Assembly: GCA_947442905.1 (NCBI GenBank)
Contig: CANEWV010000017.1
Coordinates: 1-12,461, forward strand
Length of the DNA stretch: 12,461 bases
Reading direction: 5' to 3'
DNA from: Chitinophagaceae bacterium
GTDB lineage: Bacteria > Bacteroidota > Bacteroidia > Chitinophagales > Chitinophagaceae
Shown: positions 1-6,826 of the stretch, piece after piece
Layout of the letters: each line of letters starts with the position of its first letter
How positions within the stretch are numbered: position 1 is the stretch's first letter
The notes under the pieces: model-generated
Databases searched by the model: none
What the model was told of the DNA's origin: nothing
Seen by the model: the letters and a program-made list of their open reading frames with translations, nothing else
Translations under genes and position numbers: made by a program

Positions 1-751
1 TATTGACCTCAATAAAACAGTAGATCACTTACAAGAAGCTGCTGCCGCTGTTAAGCAAATTGCAAAGAGTGGTAAGAAGATCATGTTTGTTGCTACTAAA
101 AAGCAGGCAAAAGAAATCGTGAGCGAATGTGCGAAGCGTGTAAACATGCCTTATGCAACTGAGCGTTGGTTAGGTGGTATGCTTACCAACTTTAACACAG
201 TTCGTAAGAGCGTTAAAAAGATGCAAAGCATTGAAAAAATGTTAGCTGACGGAAGCGCAGAAAGCTTAACAAAAAAAGAGCGTCTTACTTTAAGTCGTGA
301 TAAAGAAAAAATGGAAAAAATATTAGGTGGTATCGCGCAATTAGGCCGTTTACCAGCTGCACTTTTCTTAGTAGATATTGGTGTAGAACATATTGCACTT
401 GCAGAAGCAAAACGTTTAGGCATTACAACTTTTGGTATGGTTGATACCAACTGTGATCCTAACAAAGTTGACTTTGCAGTACCTGCAAACGATGATGCAA
501 CAAAATCTATTGCAATCATTACCAACTACATCGTTGCTGCTATTGCAGAAGGTTTAGCAGAGCGTCAAGCATCTAAAGATGATGACGAGTCTGATGACTC
601 AAACAACGAAAACGAAGCAAAAGCTCGTAGACTAGAAGCAGAAGCGCAAGCTGAAGCTGGTCGCGGCGGTCGCAGAGCACCTGCTAGCGCAGATGGTGCT
701 GCTCCTAAGCGTCGTACCACAACAGGAACACGTCGTCCTGCTGGAAAATAA
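1..751 (+). CDS. rpsB: 30S ribosomal protein S2 (partial, 5' end outside window)
   Basis: Ribosomal protein S2 sits on the small-subunit body-platform side and is needed for S1 recruitment and initiation. The frame is open from base 2 (IDLNKTVDHLQEA...), so the gene enters from the left. About 40 N-terminal residues are missing compared with typical S2; the first ATG in frame (83) is internal, not the start. Recognisable S2 segments include KKIMFVATKKQAKEIV, RWLGGMLTNF and the region ALFLVDIGVEHIALAEAKRLGI, followed by the conserved TNCDPNKVDFAVPANDD segment. After the S2 fold comes a charged tail of about 60 residues: first acidic (DDDESDD), then Ala/Glu-rich, and finally basic (RGGRR, PKRRTTTGTRR). 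Such tails vary between Bacteroidota and have no known function. tsf follows, as in most bacteria. Identity is very secure. Confidence 0.98.
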   Translation, partial: IDLNKTVDHLQEAAAAVKQIAKSGKKIMFVATKKQAKEIVSECAKRVNMPYATERWLGGMLTNFNTVRKSVKKMQSIEKMLADGSAESLTKKERLTLSRDKEKMEKILGGIAQLGRLPAALFLVDIGVEHIALAEAKRLGITTFGMVDTNCDPNKVDFAVPANDDATKSIAIITNYIVAAIAEGLAERQASKDDDESDDSNNENEAKARRLEAEAQAEAGRGGRRAPASADGAAPKRRTTTGTRRPAGK

Positions 752-761
752 ATTACAACTC

Positions 762-813
762 AATTGGGCCATCACTTCAATACCTTTTGGTAATGACTTA
801 TGGCCCAATTTTT
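762..813 (+). terminator. Intergenic hairpin with T-run between rpsB and tsf (terminator or attenuator)
   Basis: A perfect 11-bp stem is formed by AATTGGGCCAT (762-772) and ATGGCCCAATT (800-810), followed by more Ts (811-813). The 27-base loop contains a second small hairpin, TACC-TTTT-GGTA (781-792). It lies 10 bases after the rpsB stop and ends 23 bases before the tsf start. It may partly terminate rpsB transcripts, so that S2 and EF-Ts are made in different amounts, or it may protect the upstream mRNA. The stem is seen directly; the role is inferred. The T-run is short and broken by A, which suggests incomplete termination. Confidence 0.6.
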
Positions 814-836
814 ATAAAGCCTAAAAATTAATTATT

Positions 837-1673
837 ATGAGTACTGTAAACATTACAGCCCAAGATATTAACAAGCTCCGTCAGGCAACTGGTGCGGGTA
901 TGATGGATTGCCGTAAAGCATTAACAGAATCTGCTGGTGATTTTGAAGCGGCTATTGATTGGTTAAGAAAGCAAGGTCAAAAAGTTGCTGCAAAACGTAG
1001 CGACCGTGAAGCAAAAGAAGGTGTGATTATTGCACAAACTTCTGCTGACAATAAAACTGGTTTTGTAGTTTGTATTTCTTGTGAAACGGATTTCGTTTCT
1101 AAAAATGCAGAGTTCGTTGCATTTGCACAAAGCATTGCTGATGCTGCTGTTGCAAACGATGTAAAATCTGCTGAAGAATTAAATGAAGTATTGATAGGCG
1201 GTGCTAAAGTGTCTGATATGATCAACGATAAATTAGCTTCTATTGGTGAAAAAATTGGTGTTGCTAAATTCGAAAGAGTAGAAGCTGCTTATGTAGCATC
1301 TTATATCCATGGTGCAAACCGCATGGGTGTATTAGTAGGATTAAATAAAGTAGCAGCAGAAGCTGGTAGAGACGTAGCAATGCAAATTGCAGCGATGAAC
1401 CCACTTGCTGTTGATGCAAATTCTATTCCTGCTGATGTTATCGAAAGAGAGCGTGCAATCATCATCGATACCATGAAGGAAGATCCTAAAATGGCTGGCA
1501 AACCAGATGAAATGGTTGCTAAAATTGCTGAAGGTAAGATCAATGCTTTTTTCAAAGAAAATACCCTTTTAGCACAAGCTTTTGTGAAAGATGGTGGTAT
1601 CAGCGTTGAGGCTTACTTAAAATCTGCTGGCGACGTTGTTGTTACAGAGTTTAAGCGTGTAGCTTTAGGTTAA
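837..1673 (+). CDS. tsf: Elongation factor Ts
   Basis: EF-Ts is the cytoplasmic guanine-nucleotide exchange factor that releases GDP from EF-Tu. At 278 residues it has the usual bacterial length (about 280-300). The N-terminal UBA-like domain (about residues 5-45) carries the conserved TGAGMMDCRKAL segment. The signature CETDFVSKN (residues 82-90) includes the TDFV motif that inserts into EF-Tu near its nucleotide pocket. The remainder forms the two-part core with the conserved MNPLAVD segment and the C-terminal LLAQAFVKD segment. The ATG at 837 gives the canonical N-terminus and follows an A/T-rich leader without a Shine-Dalgarno sequence, as is normal in Bacteroidota. It is separated from rpsB by a hairpin and ends in a strong terminator, so rpsB-tsf is the likely transcription unit. 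Confidence 0.98.
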   Translation: MSTVNITAQDINKLRQATGAGMMDCRKALTESAGDFEAAIDWLRKQGQKVAAKRSDREAKEGVIIAQTSADNKTGFVVCISCETDFVSKNAEFVAFAQSIADAAVANDVKSAEELNEVLIGGAKVSDMINDKLASIGEKIGVAKFERVEAAYVASYIHGANRMGVLVGLNKVAAEAGRDVAMQIAAMNPLAVDANSIPADVIERERAIIIDTMKEDPKMAGKPDEMVAKIAEGKINAFFKENTLLAQAFVKDGGISVEAYLKSAGDVVVTEFKRVALG

Positions 1674-1697
1674 ATTGTAGTTTCAAACTGCTTATAT

Positions 1698-1727
1698 AAA
1701 GAGGCCCTTACGGGCCTCTTTTTTTTT
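1698..1727 (+). terminator. Rho-independent terminator after tsf
   Basis: The stem GAGGCCC (1701-1707) pairs with GGGCCTC (1712-1718) around a TTAC tetraloop. AAA before it can pair with the first Ts, and nine consecutive Ts run from 1719 to 1727. This is a textbook intrinsic terminator 25 bases after the tsf stop. It should separate rpsB-tsf from pyrH. Confidence 0.92.
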
Positions 1728-1739
1728 GGCTCGGTTTTC

Positions 1740-1771
1740 TTTGGCACTTGGCTAAAAATTGAGGTTATTTG
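1740..1771 (+). promoter_or_regulatory. Possible pyrH promoter
   Basis: A new promoter is expected here, because a strong terminator lies just upstream. TTTG at 1740-1743 and GTTATTTG at 1764-1771 are spaced about 20 bases apart, resembling the Bacteroidota -33 (TTTG) and -7 (TAnnTTTG) boxes. The -7 box matches only in its TTTG half, so the exact site is uncertain. Predicted transcript start would be near 1778, about 13 bases before the pyrH ATG. Confidence 0.3.
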
Positions 1772-1790
1772 CATATATAAATGACCCATT

Positions 1791-2507
1791 ATGCTGCCTA
1801 AATACAAAAGAATTCTTCTCAAACTATCTGGTGAGGCCTTATTAGGTGAACAAAGAAATGGCGATCCGTTCAATCCAAAAATTATTGAACAGTATGCGCA
1901 GGATATTAAAAAAGTAGTAGACCTAGGGGTACAAGTTGCCATTGTTATTGGCGGTGGTAATATTTACAGAGGCATGAATGAAGCCGATAGCGGTATTGAA
2001 CGCGCACATGGTGATTATATGGGCATGCTCGCAACGGTTATTAATGCCATGGCGATGCAAGCGATGCTAGAAAAAATTGGTGTGTACACCCGCTTACAAA
2101 GTGCGATTAACATGGAGCAGGTAGCAGAACCGTATATCCGCCGCAAAGCATTAAGACATTTAGAAAAAGGTCGCGTTGTAATATTTGGTGCAGGTACGGG
2201 TAATCCTTATTTCACTACCGATACCGCAGGTTCTTTACGTGCGATTGAAATGAAGGCCGATGTGATTTTAAAAGGTACACGCGTAGATGGTGTGTACAGT
2301 GCCGATCCTGAAAAAGATCCTACGGCTACTAAATTTGAAACCATTGGTTTCCAGGAATGCATTTCTAAAAATTTAAAAGTTATGGACATGACAGCATTTA
2401 CGCTGTGCATGGAAAATAAATTACCCATCATTGTGTTTGATATGAACAAGCCTGGCAACTTATTAAAAGTAGTTGAAGGTATGCAAGTTGGAACACTGGT
2501 TGGTTAA
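1791..2507 (+). CDS. pyrH: UMP kinase (uridylate kinase)
   Basis: PyrH phosphorylates UMP to UDP with ATP, the committed step to pyrimidine nucleotides in bacteria; it is a cytoplasmic hexamer of the amino-acid kinase fold. The 238 residues match the family length. Visible motifs are KLSGEAL (11-17, phosphate binding), GGGN (54-57), [14 protein letters not shown] (75-88, UMP binding and the allosteric region), [12 protein letters not shown] (135-146, UMP contact) and [13 protein letters not shown] (161-173, nucleotide binding). The start is well fixed: a TGA stop lies in frame at 1782-1784 and ATG 1791 is the first start after it. A TolC-like gene follows after 19 bases, probably in the same transcript. 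The recycling factor gene frr, often adjacent to pyrH, is not seen. Confidence 0.98.
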   Translation: MLPKYKRILLKLSGEALLGEQRNGDPFNPKIIEQYAQDIKKVVDLGVQVAIVIGGGNIYRGMNEADSGIERAHGDYMGMLATVINAMAMQAMLEKIGVYTRLQSAINMEQVAEPYIRRKALRHLEKGRVVIFGAGTGNPYFTTDTAGSLRAIEMKADVILKGTRVDGVYSADPEKDPTATKFETIGFQECISKNLKVMDMTAFTLCMENKLPIIVFDMNKPGNLLKVVEGMQVGTLVG

Positions 2508-2526
2508 TCAAATAAAAACTGGACAC

Positions 2527-3825
2527 ATGAAAAAATGGCTCCTTATAATATTTATTGTTGTTGCTTCACAAGTAAATGCGCAACAAAAATTAAGTTTATC
2601 TGATGCCATTGCTATTTCATTAAAAAATAGTTACGATATTGAACTGGTTAGAAACCAACTAGCCATTAGTAATATCAACAACAACTCGGGTGTTGCAGGA
2701 GCCTTGCCAACAGTGAATCTTACGGCTTCTGATAACGAACAAATTATTTCAATCAATCAAAAATTTCCGGACGCTAACCGTAACACACAGCGTAATAATG
2801 TTGGATCTAACATTTTACAAATGGGTGTTACTGGAAGTATGTTACTTTATAATGGCAACCGTGTTGTGACCACACAAAAAAGATTGGCGCAATTAGAGTT
2901 ACTCAATAAAAACGTACTCAATGCGCAACTTCAAAATACAATGGCACTTGTTAGTGTACGTTATTACGAAATTGTCCGTCAACAAGAGCTGCTAAAAACT
3001 ATTCAAAAATCAATCGACGTTTTTCAAAAAAGATTGGATTTGTTAGAAGCGCGCAAAGAAGCAGGCCTTGCAAACAACGCCGATATTTATCAAGCCAAGC
3101 TGGATTTAAATCAACAAAAACAAGCGCTCCAAACACAGCATTTAATTATCAAGCAAAGTAAAGCAGACTTGTTACAGTCCATGATTCAGGCACCGGATTC
3201 TGTTATTGTGATTGATGATAAAATTGCGATTGATAAAAATTTGTCTTTAGAAAATATCAAAGGTGCCCTGCCTTCTAATCCAGATTATTTAGCAGCAGCT
3301 ACTCAAATCACCATCAATCAACTCATCGAAAAAGAAACGGCAGCGCTTCGTATGCCATCTTTAAGAGCAACCACTGGTTTTAATTTGAATAGCAATAAAA
3401 GTGCAGCAGGATTTATCTTGCTCAACCAAAGCTATGGTCCATTTTTTGGTGTCAACCTTAGTGTGCCGCTTTATAATGGTTCAGTATTTAAGCGTCAGGG
3501 TCAAGTTGCCGCAATCAATACAAGAAGTGCAAAACTCCAACAAGAAAATCTAGCGCTTACTTTAGAAACAAACGCCGTTAAAACATTTAACGCCTATACC
3601 AACGCACTTGCACAACTACAAACAGAAACAGATAACTATGCGCTTTCTAGTCAGTTACTAGATTTAGTGATGCAAAAATTTGAACTTGCACAAGCAACTA
3701 TTATTGAAGTGCGTCAGGCGCAACAAAGTTTTGAAAATGCTGGCTACCGTTTAGTAAACCTTCAGTACACTGCAAAAATTGCAGAAATAGAACTAAATAG
3801 ACTTGTAAGCAAATTGGCTTTATAA
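2527..3825 (+). CDS. TolC-like outer-membrane efflux protein
   Basis: Outer-membrane factors form a trimeric beta-barrel and alpha-helical tunnel that lets inner-membrane pumps export drugs, metals or proteins across both membranes. The 432-residue protein has a signal peptide (MKKWLLIIFIVVASQVNA, cleavage likely after residue 18 before QQ). It then shows the two-fold repeat typical of the family. Each half has a helix starting with DAI or NPDY, a barrel strand pair ending in LYNG (107-110 and 315-318, about 208 residues apart), and long Gln/Leu-rich coiled-coil helices (about 112-220 and 320-428). The start at ATG 2527 was chosen because it begins the signal peptide; the frame is open further upstream but would overlap pyrH from a TTG. 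No membrane-fusion protein or inner-membrane pump gene is adjacent, so the substrate is unknown. Confidence 0.9.
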   Translation: MKKWLLIIFIVVASQVNAQQKLSLSDAIAISLKNSYDIELVRNQLAISNINNNSGVAGALPTVNLTASDNEQIISINQKFPDANRNTQRNNVGSNILQMGVTGSMLLYNGNRVVTTQKRLAQLELLNKNVLNAQLQNTMALVSVRYYEIVRQQELLKTIQKSIDVFQKRLDLLEARKEAGLANNADIYQAKLDLNQQKQALQTQHLIIKQSKADLLQSMIQAPDSVIVIDDKIAIDKNLSLENIKGALPSNPDYLAAATQITINQLIEKETAALRMPSLRATTGFNLNSNKSAAGFILLNQSYGPFFGVNLSVPLYNGSVFKRQGQVAAINTRSAKLQQENLALTLETNAVKTFNAYTNALAQLQTETDNYALSSQLLDLVMQKFELAQATIIEVRQAQQSFENAGYRLVNLQYTAKIAEIELNRLVSKLAL

Positions 3826-3841
3826 TTTTTATACATCCTGT

Positions 3842-4987
3842 ATGCATGTTACCTCTAAATTACCGAGTACCGGCATTAGCATTTTTACGGTGATGAGTGA
3901 GCTGGCTGCAAAGCATGGCGCCGTTAATTTAGGTCAAGGATTTCCGGATTTTGACATGCCTCAAGACCTTGTAGAACTGGTGGCAGCTGCCATGCGCAAC
4001 GGATATAACCAGTACACCCATTTAAATGGTTATTTACCCCTCCGAGAGGCCATTGCGGGCAAAGTAGCAGCGCTTTATGGGACGCATATTTCTCCAGATT
4101 CTGATATCATTGTTACACCAGGTGGCACGTATGCCATATATACCGCCCTTACTACCATTTTACAAAAAGGCGATGAAGTGATTGTGTTTGAGCCTTGTTA
4201 CGATAGCTATATTCCAAATATTGAAATCAATGGCGCCGTGGCGGTTACCATTCCACTTCAATTTCCAACGTATAGTATTCCATGGGATGATGTTCGCAAA
4301 AAAATTACTGCACGTACAAAGTGCATCATGATCAATTCACCACACAATCCAACCGGAACGGTACTATCAAAAAATGATATTGAAGAGTTAAGACAAATTG
4401 TTGCGGATACGCAAATTATTATTCTAAGTGACGAAGTGTATGAGCATTTAGTATTTGATGGCGTGGAGCACCAAAGCATACTTCGATATCCCGATTTGTT
4501 AGCGCGTAGTTTTGTATGTTTTTCTTTTGGCAAAACCTATCATGCTACTGGATGGAAATTAGGCTATTGTATTGGTGATACAGGTTTAATGGAAGCTTAC
4601 CGCAAAGTGCATCAGTTTAATGCCTTTTGTGCAGACACGCCTAAGCAAGTAGCACTTGCTACTTATATGGAAAACAAAGATGCTTATTTGCAACTGGGCG
4701 CTCAAATGCAAGTAAAGCGTGACTATTTCAGAAATTTCATGAAAGCTACGCCACTGAAGTGTTTGCCATCTAGTGGAAGTTATTTTGAATGCTATAGCTA
4801 CGCAAATATTTCAGATGCATCAGACACCGATTTTGCCATGAAGCTTATTCAGGAATATGGGGTTGCTACGATTCCAGTATCGGCGTTTTATAAAAACAAA
4901 ACAGACAACAAAGTGATCCGTTTTTGTTTTGCGAAAAAAGAAGAAACCCTGAAGCGCGCACTTGAAAAATTAGTGTCGCTCAAATAA
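3842..4987 (+). CDS. PLP-dependent aminotransferase, methionine/kynurenine (YbdL-like) type
   Basis: This is a cytoplasmic fold-type I aminotransferase (class I/II) of 381 residues. Its sequence closely follows the Escherichia coli YbdL methionine aminotransferase and the kynurenine aminotransferase group from the N-terminal SKLPSTGISIFTVMS and NLGQGFPDFDMP onward. Key residues are visible: N169 in SPHNPTG, D197 in SDEVYEH (pyridine nitrogen), the Schiff-base lysine K231 in SFGKTYHATGWK, and R360 in IRFCFAKKE (substrate carboxylate). Likely reaction: transamination of methionine or aromatic amino acids with a 2-oxo acid; the last step of methionine salvage is one possible job. The exact substrate cannot be read from sequence. 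It lies 16 bases after the TolC gene, and no clear terminator separates it from the convergent gene at 5017. Confidence 0.9.
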   Translation: MHVTSKLPSTGISIFTVMSELAAKHGAVNLGQGFPDFDMPQDLVELVAAAMRNGYNQYTHLNGYLPLREAIAGKVAALYGTHISPDSDIIVTPGGTYAIYTALTTILQKGDEVIVFEPCYDSYIPNIEINGAVAVTIPLQFPTYSIPWDDVRKKITARTKCIMINSPHNPTGTVLSKNDIEELRQIVADTQIIILSDEVYEHLVFDGVEHQSILRYPDLLARSFVCFSFGKTYHATGWKLGYCIGDTGLMEAYRKVHQFNAFCADTPKQVALATYMENKDAYLQLGAQMQVKRDYFRNFMKATPLKCLPSSGSYFECYSYANISDASDTDFAMKLIQEYGVATIPVSAFYKNKTDNKVIRFCFAKKEETLKRALEKLVSLK

Positions 4988-5016
4988 TCTTTCAATTAAA
5001 ACTGCGCCACAATTAA

Positions 5017-6156
5017 TTACCCGATCGCGTTATTGATATCTTCAATTAAATCCTCAATATCTTCTACACCCACACTCAGTCTAATTAAACTATCGGATAA
5101 TCCGTTTTTAATTCTTTCTTCTCTTGGAATAGAAGCGTGCGTCATGGAAGCCGGATGATTGATGAGTGATTCTACCCCACCTAAACTTTCGGCAAGCGCA
5201 AAAACCTTGGTACTAGAAAGCACTCTAACGGCATTTTCTACACTGTCATCTTTTAAAGTAAAGCTCATCATACCACCAAAACCACGCATTTGCTTTTTAG
5301 CCACTGTATATCCAGGATGGCCTTCAAATCCACACCAGTAAACGCGTTCAACCTTTGGATGCTGCTTTAAAAAGGCAGCCATAGTGGCCCCGTTTTCGCA
5401 GTGTCGCTGCATACGCAGGTGCAAGGTTTTAATACCTCTTAATACTAAAAAACAATCCATTGGGCCTGGTACGGCGCCTCTACTTTTTTGGATAAAATAT
5501 AATTTTTCACGAAGCGTCGCATCATTCATAACAAGACAACCTTGTATCACATCACTATGGCCACCTAAATATTTGGTAGCAGAGTGCATCACAATATCGG
5601 CGCCTAAGTCTAGCGGATTTTGTAAATACGGCGAAGCAAACGTGTTGTCTACGCAAAGTAAAACCTTGTGTTTTTTTGCAATGCTTGCAACTGCTGAAAT
5701 ATCTGTAATATTCATGAGTGGATTGGTTGGTGTTTCAATCCACAATAATTTTGTCTTGCTAGAAACCGCTTTTTCTATTTGAGTGATATCAGTGGTATCT
5801 ACATACGTAAATACAATATTATATTTTGCAAAAATTTTAGTGAAAAGTCTATACGTACCACCATACATATCGTTTGCTGCAATCACTTCATCACCTGGTT
5901 CTAAGAGTGTAATAACAGCGTCTGTAGCAGCTACACCACTACTAAACGCAAGCCCAAATTTTCCATTTTCAATTTCTGCAAAAGCGCTCTCAAGGGCTGC
6001 CCTGGTTGGGTTTTGGCTACGTGCGTACTCATATCCTTTGTTCACACCAGGCGCTTCTTGCACATACGTAGAAGTTTGATAAATAGGCGTCATGATAGCG
6101 CCAGTAGACGGGTCGGGTTCAGTTCCAGCGTGTATATATTTGGTTGCTAATTTCAT
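5017..6156 (-). CDS. Trans-sulfuration PLP enzyme (cystathionine gamma-synthase / gamma-lyase family)
   Basis: A 379-residue Cys/Met-metabolism PLP enzyme of normal family length. It shows YEYARSQNPTR (42-52, with Y44 and R46 that bind PLP phosphate of the neighbouring subunit), SSGVAA (72-77), MYGGTYRLF (97-105, active-site tyrosine Y98), CVDNTFASP (168-176, D170), the PLP lysine K195 in HSATKYLGGHSD, the ESLGGVESLINHPASMTH block (322-339) and R358 in LIRLSVGVED, which should bind the substrate carboxylate. Reactions in this family are gamma-replacement on an activated homoserine (giving cystathionine) or gamma-elimination of cystathionine to cysteine. The two cannot be told apart reliably from sequence alone; either places it in Met/Cys metabolism. 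The gene follows the DUF2911 gene by 18 bases and is probably co-transcribed. Confidence 0.93.
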   Translation of the reverse strand: MKLATKYIHAGTEPDPSTGAIMTPIYQTSTYVQEAPGVNKGYEYARSQNPTRAALESAFAEIENGKFGLAFSSGVAATDAVITLLEPGDEVIAANDMYGGTYRLFTKIFAKYNIVFTYVDTTDITQIEKAVSSKTKLLWIETPTNPLMNITDISAVASIAKKHKVLLCVDNTFASPYLQNPLDLGADIVMHSATKYLGGHSDVIQGCLVMNDATLREKLYFIQKSRGAVPGPMDCFLVLRGIKTLHLRMQRHCENGATMAAFLKQHPKVERVYWCGFEGHPGYTVAKKQMRGFGGMMSFTLKDDSVENAVRVLSSTKVFALAESLGGVESLINHPASMTHASIPREERIKNGLSDSLIRLSVGVEDIEDLIEDINNAIG

Positions 6157-6174
6157 AATAGTAAATTTTAAATG

Positions 6175-6762
6175 CTATTTCTTTTTATTTGTAACGGTTT
6201 CTTTAGAAAATGAAATGGGTAACATTACTTTTACTTGGTCCCACATAACAATCAGACCGGCACCTAAACTAGTTTCTTCAAAATATAAAGTAAATGCATC
6301 GGTGCTATCCATTGTTTTTGTTACAGGCACTTGCGTGCGTAAAAAATCTTTTTTTGCGTTGTAACTAAAATTACCCCAGCTAAAATTATCTGTATTTAAA
6401 ATGAGGGTCCAATTGTTTTCGTTTGGAATGCCATAAAGAGTATAGCGTCCCTTAGGCACTAATTTTCCAGCAATTTTTACGGGCACAAAAAATTCAATTT
6501 CTGTGGCTTCGTTGGCGCCTAATCGCCAAATAGTATTGTACTGTACAATGTCTCCAAATAAAGGACGTCCATTTTTTTGAGGTCTTCCATAAATAACCCT
6601 AGCAAAAGGTTCGCCACTAGCCTTTCCACTTAATTTAAGCATGGGAAAGTTAGCGGGCCAGTAACTCATGTCCATGGGGGACTTATCTAAATCGGAAGGT
6701 TTTTGTTGGGCGCTCAACAAAATGCTGGTCATAAGCGCGAGGGCTAAAAAAAGGGGTCTCAT
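6175..6762 (-). CDS. Exported DUF2911 protein
   Basis: A 195-residue protein with a signal peptide (MRPLFLALALMTSILLSA, cleavage likely after residue 18 before QQ), so it is placed in the periplasm or outside. The body matches the DUF2911 pattern: ARVIYGRPQKNGRPLFGDIV (54-73), then the WRLGANEATEIEF segment (79-91), a GKLVPKGRYTLYGIP segment and W118 in NNWTLILN. The fold is expected to be a beta-sandwich; no catalytic function is established for the family. No lipobox cysteine follows the signal sequence. It is the first gene of a likely two-gene unit with the trans-sulfuration enzyme. A box TTTCTTTG (complement of 6777-6784), one base off the TAnnTTTG consensus, lies 14 bases ahead of the start. 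Confidence 0.88.
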   Translation of the reverse strand: MRPLFLALALMTSILLSAQQKPSDLDKSPMDMSYWPANFPMLKLSGKASGEPFARVIYGRPQKNGRPLFGDIVQYNTIWRLGANEATEIEFFVPVKIAGKLVPKGRYTLYGIPNENNWTLILNTDNFSWGNFSYNAKKDFLRTQVPVTKTMDSTDAFTLYFEETSLGAGLIVMWDQVKVMLPISFSKETVTNKKK

Positions 6763-6799
6763 AGATCAAATTTCAACAAAGAAAACCGGTTAAAAAAAT

Positions 6800-6807
6800 T
6801 ACTTTTG
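6800..6807 (+). promoter_or_regulatory. Probable -7 promoter box of the deoxyhypusine synthase-like gene
   Basis: TACTTTTG matches the Bacteroidota -7 consensus TAnnTTTG exactly. It lies 19 bases before the ATG, in the 64-base spacer between divergent genes, implying a very short 5' leader. No clear TTTG box is seen at the expected -33 distance. Confidence 0.55.
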
Positions 6808-6826
6808 CCCTCACAAATTAATTACC

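Noticed and set aside
83..751. ATG at 83 as the rpsB start
   Set aside because: The frame is open to the left edge and encodes conserved S2 sequence before this Met.
151..1555. Minus-strand open frames opposite rpsB and tsf
   Set aside because: They mirror highly conserved translation genes and have no features of their own.
1670..1942. Minus-strand open frame across the tsf-pyrH spacer
   Set aside because: It runs through the tsf terminator and the conserved start of pyrH, and encodes low-complexity Lys/Pro-type sequence at the hairpin.
2473..2526. Upstream TTG start extending the TolC protein by 18 residues into pyrH
   Set aside because: The extension would hide the clear signal peptide that begins at ATG 2527 and overlaps the pyrH end.
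4988..5016. A terminator between the convergent aminotransferase and trans-sulfuration genes
   Set aside because: No inverted repeat with a T-run could be found in the 29 bases.
5159..6364. Several plus-strand open frames opposite the trans-sulfuration and DUF2911 genes
   Set aside because: They are antisense shadows of strongly recognised genes, with no family resemblance.
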